Below are positions 41,782 to 42,298 of a DNA stretch of 42,298 nucleotides, piece after piece. Both the position numbers and the translations under genes were made by a program. This stretch comes from Niastella sp. (GTDB lineage Bacteria > Bacteroidota > Bacteroidia > Chitinophagales > Chitinophagaceae), in assembly GCA_017744515.1 (NCBI GenBank), contig JAGIBF010000071.1:1-42298 (forward strand), read 5' to 3'. Under the pieces are notes generated by a model, which was not told the origin of the DNA, did no database searches, and worked only from the letters and a program-made list of their open reading frames with translations. Every line of letters begins with the position of its first letter. The stretch's first letter is position 1.

Positions 41782-41811
41782 AATTCGTGTAATTCGCTTA
41801 AAATTCGTGTT
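41778..41811 (-). repeat. Right inverted repeat of the GxxExxY cassette
   Basis: On the minus strand AACACGAATTTTAAGCGAATT followed by ACACGAATTTTAG mirrors the left repeat. It contains the GxxExxY stop codon at one end and abuts the ATG of the pyrophosphohydrolase gene at the other. Confidence 0.85.
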
Positions 41812-42138
41812 ATGACTTTAGAAAATGCCCAGCAGCAGGTAGACCAATGGATCAAGACCGTAGGCGTTCGTTACTTTAATGAGCTCACCAACCTTGGCAT
41901 TCTGGTGGAAGAAGTAGGAGAACTGTCCCGCCTGATGGTACGCATCTATGGCGAACAATCGTTTAAAGAAAGTGACAAGAATAAAAACCTGTCCGATGAA
42001 ATGGCCGATGTATTATGGGTGCTCATCTGCCTCGCCAACCAAACTGGTGTAAACCTTACCGAAGCGCTGCAAAAGAACTTCGAGAAGAAGAACATCCGGG
42101 ATGCCAACCGGCATATCAACAATGAGAAACTGAAATAA
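41812..42138 (+). CDS. MazG-like nucleotide pyrophosphohydrolase
   Basis: A 108-residue all-alpha NTP pyrophosphohydrolase. The magnesium-binding signature ExxE...ExxD is E34-V-G-E37 and E63-M-A-D66, within ILVEEVGELSRLM and SDEMADVLWVL. Proteins of this size hydrolyse (d)NTPs or modified nucleotides to monophosphates for house-cleaning. Its ATG touches the right repeat of the GxxExxY cassette, so its original leader has been replaced. Linkage to dtd is suggested by the arrangement. Confidence 0.93.
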   Translation: MTLENAQQQVDQWIKTVGVRYFNELTNLGILVEEVGELSRLMVRIYGEQSFKESDKNKNLSDEMADVLWVLICLANQTGVNLTEALQKNFEKKNIRDANRHINNEKLK

Positions 42139-42158
42139 CCGGGCCATTACCCCCCTAT

Positions 42159-42298
42159 ATGAATTATGCGGAACAACCGATAGAAGAAAGGATGCGGATG
42201 GCATCCGAATATGCATTGATATTGGCAGACGACAACAAAGATGTCGATGCTATCGCACAGGAATTGAATGCCATGTTTCTGCTCACACATACTGAAGC
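42159..42298 (+). CDS. Hypothetical protein, N-terminal fragment (runs off the window)
   Basis: An ATG 20 nt after the pyrophosphohydrolase stop opens a frame for 46 codons to the window end. It begins MNYAEQPIEERMRMASEY and continues LILADDNKDVDAIAQEL. It is acidic, helical and without a signal peptide. I do not recognise the family from this fragment. Confidence 0.5.
   Translation, partial: MNYAEQPIEERMRMASEYALILADDNKDVDAIAQELNAMFLLTHTE

Noticed and set aside
41309..41811. Insertion sequence
   Set aside because: No transposase of a known family and no target-site duplication is evident; GxxExxY is a nuclease-like protein, so I describe the region as a cassette with inverted repeats rather than an IS.

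Overview
The window looks like a chromosomal segment of a member of the phylum Bacteroidota, most likely family Chitinophagaceae. The evidence is direct: TAnnTTTG-type -7 boxes ahead of several genes, a MurF-Alr fusion, gldF/gldG, type IX secretion (T9SS) sorting tails, a FecR anti-sigma factor, a GxxExxY protein and many Ser-Cys lipoprotein boxes. No rRNA, prophage, transposase or CRISPR array is visible; one tRNA-Ser(GGA) is present.

Layout. 1-1421: divergent ECF sigma factor (cut off) and FecR anti-sigma factor. 1511-4460: tRNA-Ser, tatD, a polysaccharide deacetylase and an ARPP-1-type exported protein, all on minus. 4544-6563: gltX and a stand-alone B12-binding mutase subunit. 6643-9418: small unknown proteins, a lipoprotein and an enoyl-CoA hydratase. 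9486-17344: a four-gene minus operon (PSD1 cytochrome, DUF1501, Tat-exported TIM-barrel isomerase, DUF2231/cytochrome c/LRR protein) divergent from a LacI regulator, with two AAnCGnTT half-palindromes in the shared control region. 17384-27089: fumC, a PQQ-type sugar dehydrogenase with T9SS tail, two tandem paralogous T9SS surface proteins and a lipoprotein. 27224-34004: lspA, murF-alr, terC, gldG and gldF on minus. 34748-36663: BlaI-type repressor and an M56 (BlaR1-like) protease fused to cytochrome c. 36811-42298: cysteine desulfurase, methylmalonyl-CoA epimerase, a di-heme peroxidase/MbnP pair, arfB, dtd, a GxxExxY cassette, a MazG-type pyrophosphohydrolase and the start of one more gene.

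Functional links. The B12-binding subunit and the epimerase belong to methylmalonyl-CoA metabolism although they lie 32 kb apart. GldF/GldG and the T9SS-tailed proteins fit a gliding/T9SS cell-surface lifestyle. The PSD1/DUF1501/TIM-barrel operon probably oxidises or isomerises a carbohydrate in the periplasm under LacI control. The MbnP/MbnH-like pair suggests periplasmic copper handling.

The most unusual content is non-coding. (1) The GxxExxY gene at 41407 is a cassette bounded by 30-34 bp inverted repeats of the ACACGAATT type; it carries its own promoter and sits exactly between dtd and a mazG-like gene, and a solitary relative of the repeat follows fumC. (2) A roughly 375-bp tract at 34258-34632 upstream of blaI is built on a strict 11-bp period that cannot be coding. 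(3) Several other gene junctions hold degenerate arrays with periods of 7 or 8 bp, mostly arranged as inverted arms, and one heptad family (AGCTGCG) has entered the gltX reading frame. (4) Two further hairpin repeat families recur with compensatory base changes.
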